A stretch of DNA of 64,000 nt from Paenibacillus pedocola (GTDB taxonomy: Bacteria > Bacillota > Bacilli > Paenibacillales > Paenibacillaceae): contig NZ_CP134223.1 in assembly GCF_031599675.1 (NCBI RefSeq), positions 3,224,001-3,288,000 of the forward strand, in the 5' to 3' direction. Shown here one piece after another: positions 46,518-53,701 of the stretch; position 1 is the stretch's first letter, and each line of letters opens with the position of its first letter. The position numbers and the translations under genes were made by a program. Under the pieces are notes generated by a model that was given only the letters and a program-made list of their open reading frames with translations, was not told the origin of the DNA and did no database searches.

Positions 46518-47717
46518 ATGCAAACCACACCGCAATCTAACAAAATGCATATTGCTGTTTTTGGCCGGAGAAATTCCGGGAAATCCAGTCTGATCAACGG
46601 GCTCACCGGGATGCCTTTTCTGGTTGTTAACGACAAGCCGGGAACAACGACCGAACCGGTCTTTCAGGCTTTTGACATCCCGATAGTGGGTCCCGTTATC
46701 ATCGTAGATACCGCCGGGATTGATGATGATTCCGATCTTGGCCGTTTCCGTGTGCAGAAGACCCGGGAGGTCATGGATCTGACCGATCTAAGCCTGCTGA
46801 TTTTCTCGGGGGAGGCAGATGACTATAAGCTGGAAAAGGAATGGTATCATGAGCTGGTGAAACGCAACATTCCCGTGATCGGTGTGATTACGAAAGTAGA
46901 TGATCATTATGTCGATGTGGATCTGTTAAAAACAGAATTGAAGATTCCGTTCGTCAAAATCAGTTCAAAGAAAAATATAAATTTCGGAAGCCTGCGCCAT
47001 GCGATACGCGATTTTGCCCCTGCCGAATTTGAGCGTGCCAGTATTCTTGGCGATCTGGTGAGCCCGGGCGAAGTCGTAGTGATGGTTATGCCGGAGACGA
47101 TTCCTGCACCGAAATACCGGTTAGTGTCCTCCCAGCAGCAGATCCTGCGTGATTTACTGGATCATCATGTAATGGCTTTGTCCGTTACTGAGGTTGAACT
47201 TCCGACACTACTGATGAACCTCAAAGGGATGCCGGATCTGGTCATCACGGATTCCCAGGTATACGACAGTGTGAGTGAAATTCTTCCGGCCAACGTACCG
47301 TTGACCACCTTTGCCATTCTAATGGCACGGTTTAAGGGAGATTTACCGACCTTCGTATCAGGGGCTGAGACGATTTCCAGCCTGCAGCCGGGGGATAAGG
47401 TGCTTCTGTCCGAGGCCTGTATCCATCATCCGCATAACGGCGAGATTGACCGTGAACTGGTGAAAACGAAACTGCAGGAAATAGCCGGAGGCAAACTGGA
47501 GATCAGAACTAGTGTAGGACCCGACTTCCCGGCCGATCTTTCCGGGTATAAGCTGATTGTGCACTGCGGCGGCTGTATATTTAACCGCAAGCAGCTGATG
47601 AACCGGCTGGCAAGCTCGGGAGAACAGCGGGTGCCGATCACGAACTACGGCATTGCCTTTGCTTATTTCAAAGGAATCCTCCCGCGTGTGCTTGAAATTA
47701 TGCACGTGAATTCATAA
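46518..47717 (+). CDS. hydF: [FeFe] hydrogenase maturation GTPase HydF, copy 1
   Basis: 399 residues. The GTPase domain has G1 GRRNSGKSSLIN, G3 VDTAGID and G4 TKVD. A dimerisation domain follows, then the cluster-binding domain with CIHHPHN and HCGGC; this is the CxH...HCxxC motif that holds the [4Fe-4S] of the scaffold. HydF receives the diiron precursor made with HydE/HydG and passes it to HydA. It sits 24 bases after hydG and before aspA. Confidence 0.93.
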   Translation: MQTTPQSNKMHIAVFGRRNSGKSSLINGLTGMPFLVVNDKPGTTTEPVFQAFDIPIVGPVIIVDTAGIDDDSDLGRFRVQKTREVMDLTDLSLLIFSGEADDYKLEKEWYHELVKRNIPVIGVITKVDDHYVDVDLLKTELKIPFVKISSKKNINFGSLRHAIRDFAPAEFERASILGDLVSPGEVVVMVMPETIPAPKYRLVSSQQQILRDLLDHHVMALSVTEVELPTLLMNLKGMPDLVITDSQVYDSVSEILPANVPLTTFAILMARFKGDLPTFVSGAETISSLQPGDKVLLSEACIHHPHNGEIDRELVKTKLQEIAGGKLEIRTSVGPDFPADLSGYKLIVHCGGCIFNRKQLMNRLASSGEQRVPITNYGIAFAYFKGILPRVLEIMHVNS

Positions 47718-47737
47718 CTTAAGGAGTCGGCAAAACG

Positions 47738-49150
47738 ATGGAGCAGGCATGCAGAGCATTACGCCGTGAACAGGATGCATTAGGCAACAGGGATATACCG
47801 GAGTCCGCGTATTATGGAATTCATACGGCCCGGGCCATGGAGAATTTTCCTGTAAGCGGGCGGGCTGTTAACCCAAATTTGATCCGGAGCCTGGTCACGG
47901 TGAAAAAAGCGTCGGCGCTGGCCCACTTGAAGCTGAATACGTATCCTGCGGAGATTGCTTCGGCCATCGTGCAGGCCTGTGATGACATTCAGGCCGGGAA
48001 TTACTTGGAGCAGTTTACTGTTGATGCATTGCAGGGCGGTGCAGGCACTTCGACCAATATGAATGTTAATGAAGTATTGGCAAACCGGGCAATTGAGCTG
48101 CTGGGCGGAGTGCTTGGAGACTACACAGTGGTGCATCCGCTGGATCATGTCAACTGCTGCCAATCCACAAATGATGTCTACCCGACCGCACTGAGAATTG
48201 CGGCTATAGGCCTGGTTCGCAGACTGAGTGAAGCGTTCGCTTCCCTTCAGGAGGCTTTGCAGGAGAAGGAGCTTGAATTTGCGGAAGTGCTGAAGCTGGG
48301 ACGCACGGAACTGATGGATGCGCTGCCGATGACAGCTGGCCAGGGCTTCGGTGCCTACGCCAAAGCAGTCGCGAGAGACCGCTGGCGAATCTATAAAGCA
48401 GAGGAACGGCTGCGGGAAATCAATATAGGCGGTACAGCGATCGGCACCGGAATGAATGCGCCGGCCAAGTATACATTCTATATGACCGATCTATTGCAGG
48501 ATCTGACCGGCTACGGTCTGGCGCGCAGCGAGTTTCCAATGGACCCGACACAGAATATGGATGTGTTCGTTGAAGTCTCCGGCCTGCTGAAAGCAGCCTC
48601 TGTGAATCTGCTGAAAATCTCAGGTGATCTCCGTCTGCTTGCAAGCGGACCTGCGGGGGGGCTTGGAGAGCTCAAGCTGCCGGCGGTGCAGGCAGGATCT
48701 TCGATCATGCCCGGTAAGATCAATCCGGTAATAGCCGAGATGACCGGACTCGTAGCGATGCGCGTGATTGCCAATGACGCAGCGGTTACGCTGGCTGCTG
48801 CCGGCGGACAGCTTGAGCTAAATGCCTTTGTCCCGCTGATTGCGGAATCACTGCTTGAATCGCTGGAGATTCTGGACCATGCCGTCCGGTTATTCGAGGA
48901 ACGCTGTGTACGGGGTATTCTTGTCAGTGAAGAGCGGTGCAGTGAGCTGCTGGAGAACTCCACAGTGCTTGCTGCCGCATTCATAGGCCATATCGGTTAT
49001 GAGAAGAGTGCTGAAGTTGCTAAAAGAGCCAGCCGGGAGGGCAAAACGGTACGCCAAGTCCTTGTGGAATCCCGGCTGCTTCCAGAGGAGCAAATTGATC
49101 AGATATTGAATCTTAATCAGATAACGAAACCCGGTGTACCCGGCAAATAA
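47738..49150 (+). CDS. aspA: Aspartate ammonia-lyase
   Basis: 470 residues of the fumarase/aspartase superfamily. The signature loop AGSSIMPGKINPVIAEM contains the catalytic Ser region. STNDVYPTALRIA and TNMNVNEVLANRAIE are the substrate-binding blocks. It converts aspartate to fumarate and ammonia. It lies in frame with the maturation genes, between the two hydF copies, 20 bases from the first. Aspartase genes also accompany hyd maturation genes in Clostridia; a nitrogen supply for the bridging amine is one suggested reason but is not shown here. Confidence 0.9.
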   Translation: MEQACRALRREQDALGNRDIPESAYYGIHTARAMENFPVSGRAVNPNLIRSLVTVKKASALAHLKLNTYPAEIASAIVQACDDIQAGNYLEQFTVDALQGGAGTSTNMNVNEVLANRAIELLGGVLGDYTVVHPLDHVNCCQSTNDVYPTALRIAAIGLVRRLSEAFASLQEALQEKELEFAEVLKLGRTELMDALPMTAGQGFGAYAKAVARDRWRIYKAEERLREINIGGTAIGTGMNAPAKYTFYMTDLLQDLTGYGLARSEFPMDPTQNMDVFVEVSGLLKAASVNLLKISGDLRLLASGPAGGLGELKLPAVQAGSSIMPGKINPVIAEMTGLVAMRVIANDAAVTLAAAGGQLELNAFVPLIAESLLESLEILDHAVRLFEERCVRGILVSEERCSELLENSTVLAAAFIGHIGYEKSAEVAKRASREGKTVRQVLVESRLLPEEQIDQILNLNQITKPGVPGK

Positions 49151-49195
49151 ACAATACTTGAGTTCATTTAGACTTTGGCACAAGGAGAGAGTAAC

Positions 49196-50479
49196 GTGAG
49201 CCTGAACGAATCCCCCCGCGCAAGCCGCCTCCACATCGCTTTGTTCGGCAGGCGCAATGCCGGCAAATCCAGCCTGATCAATGCGCTGGCCAAGCAGGAC
49301 ATTGCCGTCGTGTCTCCAGTGAAAGGGACGACTACGGACCCTGTCTATAAATCGATGGAGCTGCTTCCGCTCGGACCTGTTGTGCTAATAGATACAGCAG
49401 GTCTGGATGATGAAGGGGAGCTTGGAGGCCAGCGCAAAAAGAAAACGCTGGAAGTGTTGAACAAAACTGATATTGCCCTGCTGGTTATCGATGCTGATAG
49501 CGGTGTGACCTCCTTTGACAAGGAGATTGCCGGACTTATACAGAGCAAAAACATCCCTGTCATTGGGGTATTAAATAAAATGGATTTGTTAACCAGGACG
49601 GATGAACGCAATGGCAAAGACCTTGCGGCGCTGGCGAAAATATCGCAAGAGTTGTTGGGATTCCAAGTCATCCCTGCCTCTGCGGCAGAGCAGCAGGGGG
49701 TCAGCAAGCTGAGGAAGGCGCTGACTGCTGCAGTTCCGGAGGAGGATGGCCGCTTCCGCATTGTAGGTGACCTTCTGACTCCCGGAGATCTGGTTGTGCT
49801 GGTCGTGCCGATTGACAAAGCAGCCCCCAAAGGCAGGCTCATTCTGCCCCAGCAGCAGACCATCCGTGATATTCTGGAGAGCGATGCCATAGCGGTCGTT
49901 ACCAAGGAACATGAACTGAAGCAAACCCTGGAGAGCCTCGGCAGGAAGCCGCGTTTGGTGATTACAGATTCGCAGGTTTTTCTGAAGGTTGCCGCCGATA
50001 CACCCAAGGACATTCCGCTTACCTCATTCTCCATCTTGTTCGCCCGGCACAAGGGGAATTTAGAGGAGCTGGTCAGAGGAGCGCGGGCGATTGACCGGCT
50101 GCAGGATGGAGACAAGGTACTGATCGCCGAACCCTGTACTCATCACACTCAGCCGGACGATATCGGCAGTGTGAAGCTTCCTCGCTGGATCAGGCAGGCG
50201 ACTGGCAGGAATATCGAGTTTCATCATGCGAATGGCATGAGCTTCCCGGAAGACGTGAACGATTATGCGCTCATTGTGCATTGCGGCGGCTGTATGATCA
50301 ACCGCAGGCAGATGCTCTGGCGGATGGAGCAGGCGGCCCTGAACGGCGTGCCCATCGTGAATTACGGCGTGGCCATTGCCCATATGCAGGGTATCCTGGA
50401 GCGGGCGATATCCCCGTTTCCGCTTGCGCGTCTGGCTTGGGAGGAAGAGCAAACGGTCAAATGGAGTAGTGAATGTTAG
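49196..50479 (+). CDS. hydF: [FeFe] hydrogenase maturation GTPase HydF, copy 2
   Basis: 427 residues from GTG 49196 (AAGGAGAG five bases upstream). It aligns along its whole length with the first HydF: G1 GRRNAGKSSLIN, G3 DTAGLDDEG, G4 NKMD, and cluster motifs CTHH and HCGGC. All functional motifs are intact, so it is not a decayed duplicate. It has a longer insert before the HCGGC motif and a different G4 (NKMD instead of TKVD). It is the last gene of the island before a strong terminator. It may be a functional paralogue or a chaperone for a second hydrogenase. Confidence 0.9.
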   Translation: MSLNESPRASRLHIALFGRRNAGKSSLINALAKQDIAVVSPVKGTTTDPVYKSMELLPLGPVVLIDTAGLDDEGELGGQRKKKTLEVLNKTDIALLVIDADSGVTSFDKEIAGLIQSKNIPVIGVLNKMDLLTRTDERNGKDLAALAKISQELLGFQVIPASAAEQQGVSKLRKALTAAVPEEDGRFRIVGDLLTPGDLVVLVVPIDKAAPKGRLILPQQQTIRDILESDAIAVVTKEHELKQTLESLGRKPRLVITDSQVFLKVAADTPKDIPLTSFSILFARHKGNLEELVRGARAIDRLQDGDKVLIAEPCTHHTQPDDIGSVKLPRWIRQATGRNIEFHHANGMSFPEDVNDYALIVHCGGCMINRRQMLWRMEQAALNGVPIVNYGVAIAHMQGILERAISPFPLARLAWEEEQTVKWSSEC

Positions 50480-50520
50480 AAATCCGGTTATGGAATCTAT
50501 AATCTTTGGTTACGTAAAAT

Positions 50521-50560
50521 AAACAAGCCGATTCTGTTCATTAACAGAATCGGCTTGTTA
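50521..50560. terminator. Bidirectional terminator between hydF2 and the NlpC/P60 gene
   Basis: ACAAGCCGATTCTGTT and AACAGAATCGGCTTGT are perfect arms around CATT, flanked by T and A runs, so it can end both converging genes. Confidence 0.93.
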
Positions 50561-50591
50561 GCTTGCAGAGATTATGATTCGATTAAGCTGC

Positions 50592-51239
50592 TTATTCAAA
50601 ATTGTAGAGCCAATCCCAAGCATCTCCAATGGTCTGATCCTGAGATGAATCATCAGAGGAAGATGGGGTGGCAGTGTCCGGTGAAGCTGAAGCCGATCCG
50701 CTATCCGTAGCAGCTTGTCCGTTTGCAGGCAATACGCGGCGGACTGTTGTATAGTGGGAATCCCACCATCCGGTATCCAGTGGAGTGATTGTCACTCCAT
50801 CATCGCCATACGTGTGAAGTATTTTACCGTCGCCCATATATATAGCTACATGGTGAATCGGGGAATAAAAAAATACAAGATCACCAGGCTGCAGTTCATC
50901 TCTTGATACGTAGGTTCCAACCGTCGATTGTTGTTTCGAAGAACGGGGCAGGGAGATTCCATGTTGCTTAAAGACAAATTGCGTAAATGAAGAACAGTCG
51001 AAAGAACTCGTAATCCCTGATTCAGCCCCGTACTCATAACGAACACCCTGATACTTCAATCCCGTTTCAATAATCTGATCAGCAATGCTGGAAGAGACGG
51101 GGCTCGCAGGAGCTGTAGTTGTTGCTGCATAGGCAGTGCTGCTGTTCCCGGTGAATCCGGTTCCGGCAGTTAGTAAGGCTGCTCCTAAACTAATTCCGAG
51201 CGTAAAGTTGCGGAAACGTCTTTTGTGAGTTGTATTCAT
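50592..51239 (-). CDS. Secreted NlpC/P60 family peptidoglycan hydrolase
   Basis: 215 residues. A Sec signal peptide covers about residues 1-40 (basic MNTTHKRRFR, then hydrophobic ISLGAALLTAGTG, ending in an AYA-type cleavage site). The NlpC/P60 domain has catalytic Cys in SSFDCSSF and His in PIHHVAIYMGDGK. The C-terminal tail is rich in Ser/Asp (GSASASPDTATPSSSDDSS), a likely linker. Such enzymes cut gamma-D-Glu-diamino acid bonds in cell-wall peptides. No dedicated wall-binding domain is visible. Confidence 0.9.
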   Translation of the reverse strand: MNTTHKRRFRNFTLGISLGAALLTAGTGFTGNSSTAYAATTTAPASPVSSSIADQIIETGLKYQGVRYEYGAESGITSSFDCSSFTQFVFKQHGISLPRSSKQQSTVGTYVSRDELQPGDLVFFYSPIHHVAIYMGDGKILHTYGDDGVTITPLDTGWWDSHYTTVRRVLPANGQAATDSGSASASPDTATPSSSDDSSQDQTIGDAWDWLYNFE

Positions 51240-51361
51240 GTGTTACTTCCTGTTGTTGCAGTCTGGTCTATCACCTGAATCAACCCTAACATAGATTTTC
51301 TTAACATAAATTGCTAAGGACCGTGATAGCACGGTGCCCGCAAGGCTTTTAAGCCATTTAT

Positions 51362-51386
51362 TAAAAAACGATGACAATCTTGTCAT
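51362..51386 (-). terminator. Terminator of the AraC-family gene
   Basis: ATGACAA and TTGTCAT pair around a 2-base centre; on the minus strand this is followed by CGTTTTTT. The stem is AT-rich, so moderate confidence. Confidence 0.5.
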
Positions 51387-51405
51387 AAGTTTTTGTTGAC
51401 ATGTG

Positions 51406-52266
51406 TTAATCCTTATTAAAGAGCTCTTTCTGATTGTTCTCGCGGAACCTACGGGGAGATTCTCCAATGACTCTGGTGAAGAGGATGGAAAAATAATTGG
51501 GATTGTCGTACCCGACCATTTTGGCGATCTCCCAGACCTTTTTGTTCGTACTGGCGAGCAGTCTCATCGCTTCACCCATACGGCGCTGAATTAAGTAGTT
51601 GATCGGTGAAATGCCGAAGTTGTTCTTATAGATGTGCGCCAGATAATACGAGTCGATATGGAAGAGGTGCGCCAGATCCTTAAGCGTCAGCTTGCGTCTG
51701 TAGTTCGTATCTAAATATTCTTTGATCTGATTGGCCAGCGGAGCTTTTTCTTCCTTCTCCGTACGGTGCTGAGAAAGAATCATTCGCTCAAGCAGCAGTA
51801 GGATAGCTTCTAATAAATGCTGTGAGATCCGTTCATAACCGCTATTGCGCAGTGAAAACTCGCCAAATAACGTACGCATCAGCAGCGACAGCTCATTGGA
51901 ATAATGGTTCGCACGGATGACCGGCTCCCTGGCCGGATGAATCACCCAGTCGCGCTGCTCGGCAATCGGGGCATTGAAGCGGAACCCGCAATAATAGGTG
52001 AACAACGGTTTCTCAGGATCGGACTGCTCCTCATGCAAAATTCCCCGATTATAGATCAGAACATCGCCTTTTCCTGCCGTATAACCTTTGCCGTCGATGA
52101 CAAACGAACCGATCCCATCCTCGATAAAAATAATTTCATGAAGATCCTCATGTTTATGAAGTGCAAATTTCCACTCCGGGTTATCACTCAGCTTGCCTGC
52201 ATAGATCAGCTGGCCGTTGTATGCCGAGGAATTATGGTTTAACAAAAAGGTACCGCTGTCCGGCAT
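51406..52266 (-). CDS. AraC family transcriptional regulator
   Basis: 286 residues. The N-terminal cupin domain (HKHEDLHEIIFIEDGIGSFVIDGKGY, KGDVLIYNRGILHEE) binds a ligand, probably a sugar. The C-terminal double HTH is at about residues 185-280 (LKDLAHLFHIDSYYLAHIYKN; IAKMVGYDNPNYFSILFTRV). I use ATG 52266 (GGGAG just upstream) over a longer reading. It is divergent from the gene at 52433, with a 19-base palindrome between them. Confidence 0.85.
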   Translation of the reverse strand: MPDSGTFLLNHNSSAYNGQLIYAGKLSDNPEWKFALHKHEDLHEIIFIEDGIGSFVIDGKGYTAGKGDVLIYNRGILHEEQSDPEKPLFTYYCGFRFNAPIAEQRDWVIHPAREPVIRANHYSNELSLLMRTLFGEFSLRNSGYERISQHLLEAILLLLERMILSQHRTEKEEKAPLANQIKEYLDTNYRRKLTLKDLAHLFHIDSYYLAHIYKNNFGISPINYLIQRRMGEAMRLLASTNKKVWEIAKMVGYDNPNYFSILFTRVIGESPRRFRENNQKELFNKD

Positions 52267-52341
52267 AGGTCTCCCACTCTCAATCCATCTAAATTGAATA
52301 ACTATTCTAATGACAAGATATATCATGTTTTATAGAAAGAC

Positions 52342-52360
52342 AACAATAACCTTTATTGTT
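52342..52360. promoter_or_regulatory. Inverted repeat between the AraC gene and the 182-residue gene
   Basis: AACAATAA and TTATTGTT, perfect 8-base arms around CCT, lie midway between the divergent genes. The arms share TATTGTT with the repeat near the other AraC gene at 19984. Confidence 0.45.
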
Positions 52361-52432
52361 CCCTGTCCGGTTCATTTGTAAAATTGATTTGAGCAGAAGG
52401 GCAGAGATCAAGCGAAGGGATGTGATGAGGTA

Positions 52433-52981
52433 TTGATACCTAACCACGCAGTTCTCCGGCGTACATGGGAAGAAGTGGGATATATCCGCGTACCCAAAGC
52501 AGTTCCGTTTTTCTATGTGCTGCGGTATGCAGCTTGGAGGCAGATGGAGTGCCAGCCGCTGACCGGCTCACATTATCATCATCAATCCATCTGGGACATC
52601 CGCTCTATGCCGGAGATTTATTCCGCATTCGCCGTAATTCTGAACTCTCCGGCACTCTGGGCAGAATTATGTAAGCCGGAATCCGCGGATGCCCTGGGGC
52701 TCTTATCCGTTAACATAAACGGCAGTAGCGTAACCCTTCAAGAGGAGGAGCAAATTGTTGTTCTTGAAGCCAAACTGGCAGAACTGATCATTCTGGACCA
52801 GCGCCGTTTCCGGATAATCGGCCAGCATGAGCCGCACTGGCTGCTGCTCGGATATGTTCCCGCTCAGGAGAATAATTCCGGCTTAGTCAAACAGAGGGAA
52901 CAGGCGTATCTTGCAGGGCAGGCAACACCGGTATTTCTGACGGAGCTTGGACAAAAGCTGCTTGGACTGCATCGATGGTGA
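52433..52981 (+). CDS. Hypothetical protein
   Basis: 182 residues from TTG 52433. Soluble; a central stretch has helical character (LEAKLAELIILDQRRFRIIGQH). The start rests on GATGAGG close upstream and is not firm. I do not recognise the family. The divergent AraC gene may regulate it. Confidence 0.5.
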   Translation: MIPNHAVLRRTWEEVGYIRVPKAVPFFYVLRYAAWRQMECQPLTGSHYHHQSIWDIRSMPEIYSAFAVILNSPALWAELCKPESADALGLLSVNINGSSVTLQEEEQIVVLEAKLAELIILDQRRFRIIGQHEPHWLLLGYVPAQENNSGLVKQREQAYLAGQATPVFLTELGQKLLGLHRW

Positions 52982-53012
52982 ACATACAATTTAGTATTGG
53001 AGGAATATTAAC

Positions 53013-53117
53013 ATGTGGATTTTACTCGGTGTATTGATCTGGTTGTTTTTATGCGGAACGATAGTCGTCACTGCGGGCTATGCTGTATCTGTGGATGAAA
53101 AAGAGCAATATATATAA
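53013..53117 (+). CDS. Small single-span membrane protein
   Basis: 34 residues with one hydrophobic helix (LLGVLIWLFLCGTIVVTAGYAV) and a charged tail (DEKEQYI). GGAGG is correctly spaced before the ATG. No family is recognised. It lies directly before a decayed transporter gene. Confidence 0.5.
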   Translation: MWILLGVLIWLFLCGTIVVTAGYAVSVDEKEQYI

Positions 53118-53138
53118 TCATTTATGAAAGAGGGTACT

Positions 53139-53478
53139 ATGAAGACTGTCAATGAACGCGGCTTAGTTTTTCCCTTTACCTTTATGGCTTTTTTGCTCGG
53201 GACTACCGAGTACATCATTGTGGGCCTGTTATCCGAGATAGCAGCTTCACTCCGGATTACGCTACAAGAGATTTTGCCTCATCACTGAACCCTGTTGCAG
53301 CCAATACCGGCATAGCCGGTGGTTCGGCACTTGCGGACTGGTTGTGGGTGCCGGTGGTTTAGCAGCGCTGCCTTGGGCAGCAGCATGTATCGCATTGTCA
53401 GCATTTGCGGTAACCTCAATTAGTTACCGACTTAAATTGAAGTCGGCTTCCCGTAAAGTGCATACTGCTGTTACCTAG
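53139..53478 (+). pseudogene. Remnant of an MFS transporter gene (internal deletion plus frameshift)
   Basis: From ATG 53139 the frame reads like the N-terminus of a drug-efflux MFS protein (FMAFLLGTTEYIIVGLLSEIAA) but stops at a TGA 44 codons on. In another frame, from about 53260, DFASSLNPVAANTGIAGG matches the late part of the same family. A further frame shift leads to VVGAGGLAALPWAAACIALSAFAV and a TAG at 53478. The middle of the gene, about 300 codons in intact members, is missing. It is a decayed relic, not an active transporter. Confidence 0.75.
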
Positions 53479-53538
53479 AATACTTTCTGATGATCGAGGC
53501 GAATAAGGATCGCGGATAATCTTATTAAATTCCTGTAC

Positions 53539-53588
53539 AAGGGAGCTTCTACAGCGGGTAACGGCTGCTTGGAAGCTCCCTTATTTTT
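53539..53588 (+). terminator. Terminator upstream of the kdp locus
   Basis: AAGGGAGCTTC and GAAGCTCCCTT, with an inner AGCGG...CTGCT loop, are followed by ATTTTT. It insulates kdpD from upstream transcription. Confidence 0.85.
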
Positions 53589-53598
53589 ACTGCTGGAA

Positions 53599-53640
53599 TC
53601 TTAATGCAATCTTAATGCCAGGGTCAAAGTTGTAATACTA
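53599..53640 (+). promoter_or_regulatory. KdpE-type direct repeats in the kdpD promoter
   Basis: TCTTAATGC occurs twice at an 11-base period (53599 and 53610). This phasing suits tandem OmpR/PhoB-class regulators on one face of the helix. A TAATAC -10-like element is at 53633-53639. Confidence 0.6.
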
Positions 53641-53701
53641 CGCTGATTTTGTGCATGCTATACTAGCTAACAGCAACTCTATTGTCAGAAAGGGGCTTAA
53701 C

